Shown here one piece after another: positions 52,222 through 61,239 of a stretch of 64,000 bases of DNA. The stretch lies in contig CAZSHX010000010.1 of assembly GCA_964606895.1 (NCBI GenBank), forward strand, positions 16,054-80,053, written 5' to 3'. The notes under the pieces were generated by a model. That model worked only from the letters and a program-made list of their open reading frames with translations, ran no database searches and was not told the DNA's origin. Both the position numbers and the translations under genes were made by a program. The stretch's first letter is position 1, and every line of letters starts with the position of its first letter. The DNA is from CAZSHX01 sp964606895 (GTDB lineage Bacteria; Bacteroidota; Ignavibacteria; Kapaibacteriales; UBA2268).

Positions 52222-53370
52222 ATGAAAATGAAAATTTTTACTTTAGCGTTGCTCATATTTTGTTTCAACAGCTATTTACATTCTCAATCCTACGAAACGT
52301 ACTTCAATAACGGAGTACAGAAATTCGGTCAGGGCGATTACAAAGGAGCCATTGAGGAATACGACAATGCTATTAAATTAGGCGAAGACAAAGATACAGC
52401 CTGGATTAACCGCGGAGTTGCCAAATTCAATCTTAACGATTACGAAGGTGCGATTTTGGATTTCAATAAGGTTTTAAAGCTTAATCCGAACTTTTTAGAG
52501 GCTTATATTAATAGAGCAATGGCATACCTGAATATGGGAAAATTCAAAGAAGCGGTTTCCGACCTTGATGAATCAATCAAAAGAGACCCCAAAAGAGCTG
52601 ATTTGTGGAACAACCGCGGGAGCTGTAAAATTCAGCTTGGTTTGTTCGACGAAGCTATGGTTGACCTTAAAGAAGCAATTAAACTTGACCCGAAACAAGA
52701 TGAAGCTCTTTCAAATCTTGGATATTTAAAACTGGCAAAGGAAGACTATACAGGAGCAATTGCAAGCTATGACGAGGCGATTAAAATCAATCCTAAAGTT
52801 TCGCTGATGTTCATGAACCGCGGTGTTGCAAAATTCAACCTTAAAAAATATCAGGAGGCTTTGGAGGATTATCAGAAAGCCGAAAAGCTCAATCCCGAAG
52901 ATGCCACTCTCATGAAGAATATTGCTTTGGCAAAATACAATCTCGGCAACTACAAGGATGCAATTCAGTATTTTGATAAAACTCTTAAATTGGAACCAAA
53001 CTCTGCCAATGACTTCAATTATCGCGGTTTGGCAAAATTATACACGAATGATACTCTTGGAGCTAAAGCCGATTTAACCGAAGCTATACGTTTGAAACCT
53101 GATTATACTGAGGCATACATCAACAGAAGCAATGTTAAAATTATGCTTGGTGACTACAAATCCGCTTTGGAAGATTGCAACGAAGCTATCAAAATCAAAC
53201 CTGATTTCGGAATTGCTTACTACAACAGAGCAACAGCCCACTTCAACCTGAGAGATGAAATATCAGCCTGCAACGACTGGAAAAAAGCAATTTCGCTCGG
53301 TTTCAACGAAGCCACCGAAAGAATAGAAAAATACTGCAAAACAGTTGGTACGGAACCTGCAAAGAAATAG
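52222..53370 (+). CDS. Exported tetratricopeptide repeat protein
   Basis: A 382-residue protein with signal peptide (FTLALLIFCFNSYLHSQ) and about ten TPR units of 34 residues from residue 25 to 365, with classic spacing, e.g. GDYKGAIEEYDNAIKLGED, NPNFLEAYINRAMAYLNMGK, KPDFGIAYYNRATAHFNLRD. It is a periplasmic scaffold for protein-protein contacts; partner unknown. GGAG before the ATG supports the start. Last gene of the glycosyltransferase run. Confidence 0.85.
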   Translation: MKMKIFTLALLIFCFNSYLHSQSYETYFNNGVQKFGQGDYKGAIEEYDNAIKLGEDKDTAWINRGVAKFNLNDYEGAILDFNKVLKLNPNFLEAYINRAMAYLNMGKFKEAVSDLDESIKRDPKRADLWNNRGSCKIQLGLFDEAMVDLKEAIKLDPKQDEALSNLGYLKLAKEDYTGAIASYDEAIKINPKVSLMFMNRGVAKFNLKKYQEALEDYQKAEKLNPEDATLMKNIALAKYNLGNYKDAIQYFDKTLKLEPNSANDFNYRGLAKLYTNDTLGAKADLTEAIRLKPDYTEAYINRSNVKIMLGDYKSALEDCNEAIKIKPDFGIAYYNRATAHFNLRDEISACNDWKKAISLGFNEATERIEKYCKTVGTEPAKK

Positions 53371-53390
53371 GAAACAGGACAAAGAAATAC

Positions 53391-53441
53391 TAAAAAAAAC
53401 ATCATGGCAAATATGGAGTACAAGTCCATATTTGCCATGAT
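53391..53441. terminator. Perfect 17-bp hairpin, bidirectional terminator
   Basis: ATCATGGCAAATATGGA (53401-53417) and its exact inverse (53425-53441) with a 7-base loop. The A8 run at 53391-53398 becomes a T tract for leftward transcription, which fits termination of the dihaem lipoprotein gene to the right, while it also lies just after the TPR gene. Confidence 0.75.
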
Positions 53442-53531
53442 ACGTTTTAAGTGCTTATAAATATGGTAGTTGCAAGTTGGGAAAGATGTTGAACTGAGTT
53501 AAGAACAGCCAATTTTTTCCAATTCCCAAAT

Positions 53532-53993
53532 CTATTTTACCCAAATTCTGGTTTCAGCATCTTTGTGGCAGTTGTTGCACTCTCCGCCTGTTATTGAGGA
53601 AGGCATATTGTGGGTATCGCCATTAACACTTTTAACCGTTGGATAAAGTCCACCCGTAAAATCAATTGAAGCTGTGGTGAAAAAGTTGCCGTTTCCATCC
53701 ACCTGAAGAACAGCACGCAAAGTTCCTGTGCCGCCTTTTCCTGTATAGAGAAGTACCGAACCGTTTGGTCTGGTTGTTGCTCTCAGACTATCATAAACAG
53801 TACCTGCGGCTTTGAAGATACCATCGCCGCTTCCGCCGCTGTTATGGCAGTTCATACAGTTCTTGCCCATGTTGTGGCTTTTTTGTGTGTCATTCGCGGA
53901 TATGTTGGTAACATCATTACTGCAACCTTGAGTCAGCAGAATTATTATAAAGGTTACAGCTAAATACAGCCCATTTTTCAAAACATTATGCAT
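53532..53993 (-). CDS. Dihaem c-type lipoprotein
   Basis: A 153-residue lipoprotein (lipobox LLTQGCSNDV, Cys at about 24). Two haem motifs: KNCMNCHNSGGSGDGIFKAA (about 49-53) near the start and GECNNCHKDAETRIWVK at the end. Between them is a beta-rich segment of repeated DGNGNFFTT-type turns, resembling carboxypeptidase-regulatory-like or Big domains. It is a membrane-tethered electron carrier or haem-bearing sensor on the periplasmic side. It is not adjacent to the cytochrome locus (about 6 kb away). The gene stands alone. Confidence 0.75.
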   Translation of the reverse strand: MHNVLKNGLYLAVTFIIILLTQGCSNDVTNISANDTQKSHNMGKNCMNCHNSGGSGDGIFKAAGTVYDSLRATTRPNGSVLLYTGKGGTGTLRAVLQVDGNGNFFTTASIDFTGGLYPTVKSVNGDTHNMPSSITGGECNNCHKDAETRIWVK

Positions 53994-54161
53994 TTATTAT
54001 TTTCTTATTAATTTTTAAAATATTCGATTATTATTTTTTGTCAAGTTCTTGTAATTGCCACTAACGTAGGAATTAATTGAACTGCCGGATATTTCAAGAT
54101 GGACTCCACCTGACAGGTGGGGTCCATCTCTAAAGCGATTATTGTCAGGCTTCAAAAAAGA

Positions 54162-54854
54162 TTAGAACCAGCCAAAGTTAAAATAAAGACTTCCGGCTAA
54201 GCCACCCAGTTTTGCATCTTTAAGTTGTTGATTTCTTGCATTTTCCATAGCTGAGTTTTTATCAACCATAGTTGCAATTCTGTAACTGACTGCAACTCCG
54301 ACTTTCATGAATTTTGTTAGATTCATTTCTGCAGATATTTCCGGTTCAACAATAAAATAGACTGCATAAGGATTATTTTTAGTATTATCCATCATATTGC
54401 TGTCGTTATTCGGACCTAAATTATTTCTCATTGTATTGTTATAAGAAGCACCTCCGGCACCAATTAAAACATTTCCTGTGAAATGGATTAAATCAAGAGG
54501 ATTCAGAATATACTCAAAATAAACTCCACCATAACCAAAGTATCTGTTGCCTGTTGTCAGTGTGTCCGTGGATGAAGCTGAAGGTACAAAGTTATACTCT
54601 CTTGTTGGAACGTTGCCAAATCCGGCAAGACCGATAGTAAATGTTCTGTTCATTAGCCAACCTGCTTTTCCGCCAATCAGGAATCCAAGTTTGTCGTCAA
54701 TTTGTGTACCTTTAACCTGCAAACCGATATATCCGGAATGTTTCATTTTTGTGCCGCCGAATAATGTGTTGATTTCGGGTTCTTTTGTTTGTGCACTCAG
54801 TATTATTAATGAACTGAGCATAGCAATAGCTGTAAGAATTAAGATGCGTTTCAT
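54162..54854 (-). CDS. Outer-membrane beta-barrel, paralogue of the anti-sigma barrel
   Basis: A 230-residue protein with signal peptide (RILILTAIAMLSSLIILSAQ) and a barrel of about 8-10 strands. It matches the C-terminal 200 residues of the next protein upstream (54904-56055) in order: INTLFGG versus IKTLFGD, GGKAGWLMNRTFTIGLAGFG versus GGKAGWTVNKNQTVGLFGY, YGGVYFEYILNP versus YGGIFLEYTFFP, FMKVGVAVSYRIA versus HFKFAIESQYRLA. It differs in having a cleavable signal and no cytosolic part. GGGAGATACAAG precedes the ATG. It is third in the sigma-Dma-like run. Confidence 0.75.
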   Translation of the reverse strand: MKRILILTAIAMLSSLIILSAQTKEPEINTLFGGTKMKHSGYIGLQVKGTQIDDKLGFLIGGKAGWLMNRTFTIGLAGFGNVPTREYNFVPSASSTDTLTTGNRYFGYGGVYFEYILNPLDLIHFTGNVLIGAGGASYNNTMRNNLGPNNDSNMMDNTKNNPYAVYFIVEPEISAEMNLTKFMKVGVAVSYRIATMVDKNSAMENARNQQLKDAKLGGLAGSLYFNFGWF

Positions 54855-54903
54855 CTTGTATCTCCCTTAAGATGTTGAAAAATAAAATACTTATATGCTG
54901 TTT

Positions 54904-56055
54904 TTAGAAGATGCCTATTTTAAGCATCATTGATAAAGAAAAATTATTTGATAATATATTGTTAAAATTTGATTTCTGATATTTATCCGAGAATTTTAGT
55001 TCTGAAGCCAAACGGTACTGGCTTTCAATAGCAAATTTAAAATGTTTCGATAAGTTAAATCCGATTCCGAATCCCGGCTCAAGTACTGCAAAAGGACGAA
55101 CCGAAGAAAAACTTTTATCGTTGTGAACACCATAACCCCCGCCACCGAACGAAAGATTTACGAAGTAATTAACTGTGTTGTCAGGAAAGAAAGTATATTC
55201 AAGGAAAATTCCTCCGTACATAATCTGAAGATTGCCCGAGTCAAGATTGTTTGTACTGCTGAAAACCTTCGTTTTCATGTTTTGGTCAATTGAGTAACCA
55301 AATAAGCCTACAGTTTGATTTTTATTAACCGTCCATCCTGCTTTGCCTCCGTTAAAATAACCGACAGTATTATTAACTGATGCTCCTTTTGCAGAAATTG
55401 CGAACCAAATCGAATTTTTCTTGATATAATCACCGAAAAGGGTTTTTATATCATCAGGTTCGACATTAGGTTCAAATTCAGGTTGTTCAATCTGATAAGG
55501 TGAATTAAAAACAGGCGAAAAATTCTGTGCAATTGAATGATTTGATATATCATCATTTAAAGATAACAAATTCGACTGGTTTTCATTAGAATTTGTAATA
55601 TTTTCACTTTTTTCAATTCCGAAATCATCAGAAATAATTGAATGACTGTTTTTACTGATATCAGCTAACTGATTCTTATGTGGCAATCTCTTTTTTATAT
55701 TCTGAGTAATATTCAAATTGCTTTTTTCAATAGGATTATTAGTTCCAATTATTTGCTTTGCAGAATTAGTATGGGAAAAATTAGATTTTACATCACCACT
55801 TTTGATTAATGATAAATAAACAATAGAACTCGTCAGCAAAAGAGCAAAAGCCGTAATCCCGATAATCGCTCTATAGCCCAAAGCTCCTGCAATCTTAGAG
55901 AAAAATCCTGCTGATTTATAAGCCGAGTAATTATTGATTATCGTTTCGACATCTTTCAATGGCAGATTGACTTTTTGTCCGGAAAAAGCACTGAAGAAGC
56001 CGTCGAGCGATTTCCCGCTATTTTGATTCATATTTTTTGTAAAATCATTTTTCAT
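54904..56055 (-). CDS. Dual-membrane-spanning anti-sigma-like protein (Dma-like)
   Basis: A 383-residue protein from the ATG at 56055 with AAGAGG upstream; an in-frame ATG at 56094 would overlap the sigma gene. Residues 1-60 are charged and cytosolic (FFSAFSGQKVNLPLKDVETI, YSAYKSAGFFSKIAGALG). One TM follows (YRAIIGITAFALLLTSSIVYL), then about 110 disordered Ser/Asn-rich residues, then a 190-residue beta-barrel ending KIGIF that is paralogous to the neighbour. It is not a normal secreted barrel because the leading TM is internal. This is the architecture of dual membrane-spanning anti-sigma factors known in Bacteroides. It is directly downstream of an ECF sigma factor. Confidence 0.7.
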   Translation of the reverse strand: MKNDFTKNMNQNSGKSLDGFFSAFSGQKVNLPLKDVETIINNYSAYKSAGFFSKIAGALGYRAIIGITAFALLLTSSIVYLSLIKSGDVKSNFSHTNSAKQIIGTNNPIEKSNLNITQNIKKRLPHKNQLADISKNSHSIISDDFGIEKSENITNSNENQSNLLSLNDDISNHSIAQNFSPVFNSPYQIEQPEFEPNVEPDDIKTLFGDYIKKNSIWFAISAKGASVNNTVGYFNGGKAGWTVNKNQTVGLFGYSIDQNMKTKVFSSTNNLDSGNLQIMYGGIFLEYTFFPDNTVNYFVNLSFGGGGYGVHNDKSFSSVRPFAVLEPGFGIGFNLSKHFKFAIESQYRLASELKFSDKYQKSNFNNILSNNFSLSMMLKIGIF

Positions 56056-56074
56056 TTCATACCTCTTGGCAGTG

Positions 56075-56686
56075 CTATTTTGAAAGATAAACATTGTTTG
56101 TTAATAAAGTGTAACCATAATCATTTTGCTCATTTTCCGAAGAAATTTCCGTTTCATGCGATTCTTCAAAGTACTCTCTGGCACCAAGCAATCTTGCTAA
56201 TTCTTTTCTTGCTCTTTGAACTCTTGATTTAACTCCTGAAACAGAACCGCCCTGTATCTCCTGAATTTCTGCAACGCTCAAACCGATTATTTCAAAAAGG
56301 ACAACAGATTCTCTCTGTTTTTTTGGTAATTTCAAAAGAGCTTTCTGAAGAGCATCAATGTCATATTGAGAATCAGTTTTTGAATCATTGGAAATCATTA
56401 ACTCCAATCTGTATTCATACTCATCTTCAGAATGAATCCTTGAGAACAATTTACTCCGCCATACCTGTCTTTTGTAAATCCTGCTCGCAACAGAAAATAA
56501 AAAACTTTTGAAAGCAACAGGACTGTTTATGGTTTCAAATTTATCAAAAGCCCTGAGAATAGTTTCCTGCACCAAATCTTTTGTTGCTTCGGAATCTCTT
56601 GTCATAGCTTTTGAGAACTTGACCAGGCTTTCTCTGCATGGTTCAAAAAGTTCTAAAAATCTTTTCTGTTTTTCGCTGTCGCTCAT
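56075..56686 (-). CDS. ECF-type RNA polymerase sigma factor
   Basis: A 203-residue sigma-70 family protein. Region 2 has LVKFSKAMTRDSEATKDLVQ, ETILRAFDKFET and FKSFLFSVASRIYKRQVWR (about 18-75). Region 4 has LQKALLKLPKKQRESVVLFE, IIGLSVAEIQEIQGGSVSGV and SRVQRARKELARLL (about 115-165). It carries an extra acidic 38-residue tail (EESHETEISSENEQNDYGYT). Such factors are held by a membrane anti-sigma partner, here most likely the protein encoded 19 bases downstream. The regulon is unknown. Confidence 0.93.
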   Translation of the reverse strand: MSDSEKQKRFLELFEPCRESLVKFSKAMTRDSEATKDLVQETILRAFDKFETINSPVAFKSFLFSVASRIYKRQVWRSKLFSRIHSEDEYEYRLELMISNDSKTDSQYDIDALQKALLKLPKKQRESVVLFEIIGLSVAEIQEIQGGSVSGVKSRVQRARKELARLLGAREYFEESHETEISSENEQNDYGYTLLTNNVYLSK

Positions 56687-56973
56687 TTTCCAATCTTTAT
56701 TGTTCTATCTTAAATTATCTTTTGTCATCCGATTCAAAGTGTAAGAAACACAACTTCAAAAAAAGACGCAAAAAAAATTAAATTTATTTTTCTAATCTCA
56801 AAATACGGAATAACAATAAAAATGTTATAATTTCAGGTAAAGATATTAAGTTCTCCGGTTTTTAGCCGATTAGTATTTATTACAGTAAAGTATTGAGATA
56901 ATAATATTATTGATTTATTCAAAATAGATACTGAAGGGCGATTAATAGAAATTTAAGAATATGATATGATTTG
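56687..56973. other. Intergenic region between divergent sigma and kinase genes
   Basis: An AT-rich divergent promoter region with no coding signal. No consensus promoter could be picked with confidence. Confidence 0.4.
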
Positions 56974-59442
56974 ATGAGTGAAGAAAATAAAAATATAATC
57001 AATTCAACCAACCAATTTGCTCAAGAGCAGGTATCTGTGGAAAGTGTAGAAAATCATGTTCTTATGAGTGAAATTCAACAATTTTTAAAGCTTGGTGGAT
57101 GGAAATATGATATTGAATCAGGTAGGATGACATGGACTGATGAGGTTTATGATATATATGGAGTTAGTAAGGATTATGATCCAAATGATGTTGAACAGAA
57201 TATGAGTTTTTATTCTCAGGAAGACTTATTACTTCTCTCAAATTCATTTGAAAAAGCTATAAACCAAGGTATTCCTTATGACTTGGAAGTCCGATTTAAT
57301 CGTTTGGATGGAGTAAAAATTTGGGTAAGAACAACCGGAAACCCAACTGTTATGAATGGTAAACATGTGAATGTTTCAGGCTTTATAATGGATATAACCG
57401 AAAGAAAAATAACTGAGTTGGCTCATAAAGTAAGTGAAGAAAAATATCATAAGTTATTTTCCGAAATGCTTGGCGGTTCTGCCCTAAATGAAATTATTTT
57501 TGATGAAGCCGGAGTTCCTGTTGATTATATGACCTTGGATGTTAACAAGGCTTTTGAGGAAATTATTGGGGTTAACAGAAAAGATATAATCGGAAATAAA
57601 GCCAGTCAGTCTTTGCCAAAAGAAGAATTGAAAAGTTGGCTCGAACTTTTTATCCCTGTTGCTATGGAAGGCAAAAAAATAAATTATGAGCAATACTCAG
57701 CAATAAATAATAAATACTTCCAGGGAAGTGCATACTCCCCAAAATATGGTCAATTTGCTGTTACATTCTACGATGTTACTGATAAAAAACTCGCTGATTT
57801 ACAGCTTTCGGAAAGCGAAAATAAATATCGGAATTTATTTGAAAATATGGCTCAGGGTGCCTTCTACCAAAGAGCTGACGGTGTTCTTGCGGATGTCAAT
57901 CAAGCCGCTCTCGATATGTTAGGGTTAACCCGCGATGAATTCCTTGGAAGAACTTCAAATCATAATGCATGGCTTGTTGTTGATGAAGAAATTAATGAGC
58001 TTAAACCTGAAGACCACACTTCGATGATGGTTTTAAAAACAGGGAAACAGGTTTTGAACAAAACAATTGGTATTTATAACTATCACAAAAATTCATTTGT
58101 ATGGGCGACAACAAACGGATACCCGCTTTACAAAGCAGGTGAAGACAAGCCGTATCAAGTCTTCGTAACCATGCACGATTTAACTGAGCAAAAGAAAGCT
58201 GAGGAAAATACTAATTTGAATCAGGAAAGACTTGAAAAGCTTCTTTATCTGACACAAATGAAAAATTTTTCAATTCAGAATATTTTCGATTATGCATTGG
58301 AAGTTTCAATCAGCTTAACAAAGAGTAAGGTTGGGTATATTTACTACTACAGTGAAGAGAATAGGCAGTTCACACTTTTTTCCTGGTCTAACGAAGCCAT
58401 GAAAGAGTGTTCAATTGTCGAGAAACAAACAATTTATGATCTTGACAAAACAGGTATTTGGGGAGAAGCCGTCAGACAAAGAAAACCAATAATTGTGAAT
58501 GATTTTCAAGCATCTAATGATTTGAAAAAAGGTTATCCCGAAGGTCATGTCCATCTTGACAAATTTCTTACGATACCTGTAATAGTTGATAATCAGATAG
58601 TTGCCGTTTTTGGAGTTGGTAATAAATTGGAAGACTATAACGAACTTGACATTCTTCAACTCAATTTAATGTCCGACTCTCTTTGGAAAATAGTCAAAAT
58701 GAAAGAAGATGAAGAGAAATTAAAAAAACTGGCAAATGAACTTTCAGAACTGAATGCTTCCAAAGACAAATTCTTTTCGATTCTTGCACATGATTTGAAA
58801 AGTCCCTTTTCGGGATTAATGGGTCTTGCAGATTTGTTAGCTCAAGAAATTGACAATATGGGAAAAAAAGATGTCAAAGAATTATTGGATGCGATGAATC
58901 AAACAACAAAGAATCTTTTTAATCTTATTGAGAATTTATTGTCGTGGTCAAGATCCCAAATTAATAAGCTTGATTTCAATCCTGTTCCATTTGTTATAAA
59001 TGATATAATAAAAAACAACATTGAAATTCAGAAAATAATATCCGACAAAAAGAAAATATCCGTGACTTCCTTTATTCCTAAGGAATATAAGGTAATTGCA
59101 GACGAGAATATGGTTAATACGGTTTTGAGAAATTTAATTTCAAATGCAATTAAATTTTCGTATGAAGGTTCATTTATTGACATTTTAGCCGAAGCCGTTG
59201 AAGATAATTTTTTAAAAATTACAATCACCGACTATGGTGTTGGAATTGATGAGGAAAGGCTGGCAAAACTTTTCAGAATTGATTCATTATCCGTAACACA
59301 TGGAACAGCAGACGAAAAAGGTACTGGGTTAGGATTAATCGTCTGCAAAGAATTTGTTGAAAAGCATGGCGGAGTCCTCTCTGTGGATAGTTCAGAAGGA
59401 CTCGGCAGTAAATTCAGTTTTACGCTTCCATTGTCGAAATAG
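56974..59442 (+). CDS. Soluble PAS-PAS-PAS-GAF sensor histidine kinase
   Basis: An 822-residue protein; ATG at 56974 chosen over a TTG at 56971. No TM or signal. PAS1 (about 25-150: QFLKLGGWKYDIESGRMTWT, MDITERK), PAS2 (about 150-270: FSEMLGGSALNEII, VTDKKLADL), PAS3 (about 275-405: ENKYRNLFENMAQGAFYQRA, MHDLTEQKKAEE), GAF (about 420-570: ALEVSISLTKSKVGYIYYY, IWGEAVRQRKPIIVNDF), HisKA with phospho-His in FFSILAHDLKSPFSGLMGL, and HATPase (NLISNAIKFSYEG, ITDYGVGIDEERL, GTGLGLIVCKEFV, GLGSKFSFTLPL). It senses an unknown cytosolic signal. No response regulator is adjacent. Confidence 0.93.
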   Translation: MSEENKNIINSTNQFAQEQVSVESVENHVLMSEIQQFLKLGGWKYDIESGRMTWTDEVYDIYGVSKDYDPNDVEQNMSFYSQEDLLLLSNSFEKAINQGIPYDLEVRFNRLDGVKIWVRTTGNPTVMNGKHVNVSGFIMDITERKITELAHKVSEEKYHKLFSEMLGGSALNEIIFDEAGVPVDYMTLDVNKAFEEIIGVNRKDIIGNKASQSLPKEELKSWLELFIPVAMEGKKINYEQYSAINNKYFQGSAYSPKYGQFAVTFYDVTDKKLADLQLSESENKYRNLFENMAQGAFYQRADGVLADVNQAALDMLGLTRDEFLGRTSNHNAWLVVDEEINELKPEDHTSMMVLKTGKQVLNKTIGIYNYHKNSFVWATTNGYPLYKAGEDKPYQVFVTMHDLTEQKKAEENTNLNQERLEKLLYLTQMKNFSIQNIFDYALEVSISLTKSKVGYIYYYSEENRQFTLFSWSNEAMKECSIVEKQTIYDLDKTGIWGEAVRQRKPIIVNDFQASNDLKKGYPEGHVHLDKFLTIPVIVDNQIVAVFGVGNKLEDYNELDILQLNLMSDSLWKIVKMKEDEEKLKKLANELSELNASKDKFFSILAHDLKSPFSGLMGLADLLAQEIDNMGKKDVKELLDAMNQTTKNLFNLIENLLSWSRSQINKLDFNPVPFVINDIIKNNIEIQKIISDKKKISVTSFIPKEYKVIADENMVNTVLRNLISNAIKFSYEGSFIDILAEAVEDNFLKITITDYGVGIDEERLAKLFRIDSLSVTHGTADEKGTGLGLIVCKEFVEKHGGVLSVDSSEGLGSKFSFTLPLSK

Positions 59443-59466
59443 AAATTTGATTAGAATTTTTCTTTT

Positions 59467-60720
59467 TTATATATTCAAATCAATCAAACCCAACTCGCTA
59501 ATCAAGATTTCCTTTTGCTCGCCTGTTCCCATATCTTTGAAAGTTACAGCACCACGTTCCAGTTCGTCTTTTCCGACAACTATGACATATCTCGAACCAA
59601 CTTTATTTGCCTCCTTGAATTGAGCTTTCAAGGAACGGCGAAGAATGTCCACAGAAACTTTGATATTCTTTTTCCGAAGAGTTTCTGCAATTTTCAATGT
59701 TTGGGGAAAAAGTGAGTTGTCGTAAGTAATAACAAAAACATCAGCCGAATTGCTTTTTGCCGGTAGTGCATTAATATGTTCAAGTATTAGCAATAATCTT
59801 TCTACTCCAAGAGCAAAACCAACAGCCTGTGCAGGTTTGCCGCCAAGTTCTTCAAACAGATTGTCGTATCTCCCGCCGCCACCGAAAGAATCCTGGGCAC
59901 CAAGAGCATCACTTTGGAATTCAAAAACTGTGTGGTTGTAATAATCCAGTCCTCTGACGAGTCTGGGCTGAATCTCGAAATCAATTTCAACTGATTTCAA
60001 TAACATTTTTACTGTTTCAAAATGTTCCAGACTTTCATTATCTAAGAAATTCAAAATATTTGGAGCATTTTCAATGACAATTTTATCCCTTTCATCTTTA
60101 GAATCAAGAACACGCAATGGATTTACATCAAGTCTGTATTGGCTTTCGGCGGAAAGACTTTCCTTGAATGATGATAAATATTTGGTTAGCTCGTCACGGT
60201 ACAACTTACGGGAAGCTTTAGTGCCAAGAGTATTCAGCAGAAGTTTATAATTTGTTATTCCAATAGATTTGAATAATCTGTCTGCCAAAAGAATAACCTC
60301 AACATCACTTTCGGGATGAGGTGAAGATATACATTCGGCACCGTATTGGTGAAACTGTCTGAGTCTGCCCTTCTGTGGTCTTTCGTAACGGAAGAAAGGA
60401 CCAAGGTACCACAGCCTTTGAGTTGATGACTGCTGAATCAGACCGTTTTGCAATACTGCTCTAACAAGTCCTGCTGTTCCCTCAGGACGAAGGGTCAGGG
60501 ACTCTCCGCCACGGTCGGTAAAAGTGTACATCTCTTTGTTGACGATATCTGTGCCTTCGCCGATACCGCGAGAAAATACTTCGGTTTTCTCGAAAATCGG
60601 TGTGCGAAGCTCTTCATAACCATAAATCGAAGAAATTTCACGAAATTTATTCTCGAGGAAATGCCATAAATATGATGAATCGGGCAATAAATCTTTAGTT
60701 CCTCTGATAGATTGAATCAT
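59467..60720 (-). CDS. hisS: Histidyl-tRNA synthetase
   Basis: Charges tRNA-His; class II synthetase. 417 residues. RGTKDLLP at the start, motif 1 region YGYEELRTPIFEK, motif 2 SLTLRPEGTAGLVRA and LWYLGPFFRYERPQKGRLRQ, His-specific LVRGLDYYNHTVFEF, and motif 3 FGGGGRYDNLFEELGG with AVGFALGVERLL. The C-terminal anticodon-binding domain ends in LISELGLIDLNI. The stop region is convergent with the PAS kinase, 24 bases apart. Confidence 0.97.
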   Translation of the reverse strand: MIQSIRGTKDLLPDSSYLWHFLENKFREISSIYGYEELRTPIFEKTEVFSRGIGEGTDIVNKEMYTFTDRGGESLTLRPEGTAGLVRAVLQNGLIQQSSTQRLWYLGPFFRYERPQKGRLRQFHQYGAECISSPHPESDVEVILLADRLFKSIGITNYKLLLNTLGTKASRKLYRDELTKYLSSFKESLSAESQYRLDVNPLRVLDSKDERDKIVIENAPNILNFLDNESLEHFETVKMLLKSVEIDFEIQPRLVRGLDYYNHTVFEFQSDALGAQDSFGGGGRYDNLFEELGGKPAQAVGFALGVERLLLILEHINALPAKSNSADVFVITYDNSLFPQTLKIAETLRKKNIKVSVDILRRSLKAQFKEANKVGSRYVIVVGKDELERGAVTFKDMGTGEQKEILISELGLIDLNI

Positions 60721-60808
60721 TGTTTTTCCAAAAAATTAAGATATTGTTCAAATAAAAAGTAATTGAGTAAATATAAGCGTATTTATTTTATCGGATGATT
60801 TTTTTAAC

Positions 60809-61225
60809 TCAATATTTGATTCTTTGAACCAAAGTAAAATAGTCGTTGGCAGTATCAATATGAATCTGGAGAACACCAGCTCTAACGAGCCTTACGAGCA
60901 GTCTTTCTGCTCTTCTTATGGAGATATTAACAAGACGTGAAAAATCCTTGACTGTTGCCCTTTCGTTTTTTTCCATAAAATCGAATAATCTTTTTTCTTT
61001 ATCACCTATGCTCAATGTGATGGGTTTTGATTCTTCATTTCTTCCTGCAAGAACTCTGGTCATTTCTCTGCTTGCAATTACTGACTTTTCACCAATACGA
61101 ATATATGCACGAAGGCTTGATTCATGTTCTGTAGTTTCATCGAGTAATTTGTGCGGTTTATGATTGCTTTCAGGAATTAATAAGTTATATTGCAGTCCAG
61201 TTAAATGATTTTCTTTAATAACTAT
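60809..61225 (-). pseudogene. Truncated AlbA_2/HTH-type gene remnant
   Basis: The frame from 61225 to TGA at 60809 reads like the C-terminal half of AlbA_2-domain DNA/ATP-binding proteins of Bacteroidota: IPESNHKPHKL, RAYIRIGEKSVIASREM, then a helix-turn-helix end KEKRLFDFMEKNERATVKDF, SRLVNISIRRAERLLVRLVR. The expected N-terminal part with the catalytic-like ESETLDFK motif is absent; the frame meets a stop at 61226 and then the next gene's start. The first ATG, at 61063, would still make an 84-residue winged-helix protein. It may be a decayed gene or a real short regulator. Confidence 0.55.
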
Positions 61226-61239
61226 TTATAGGAACCTCA

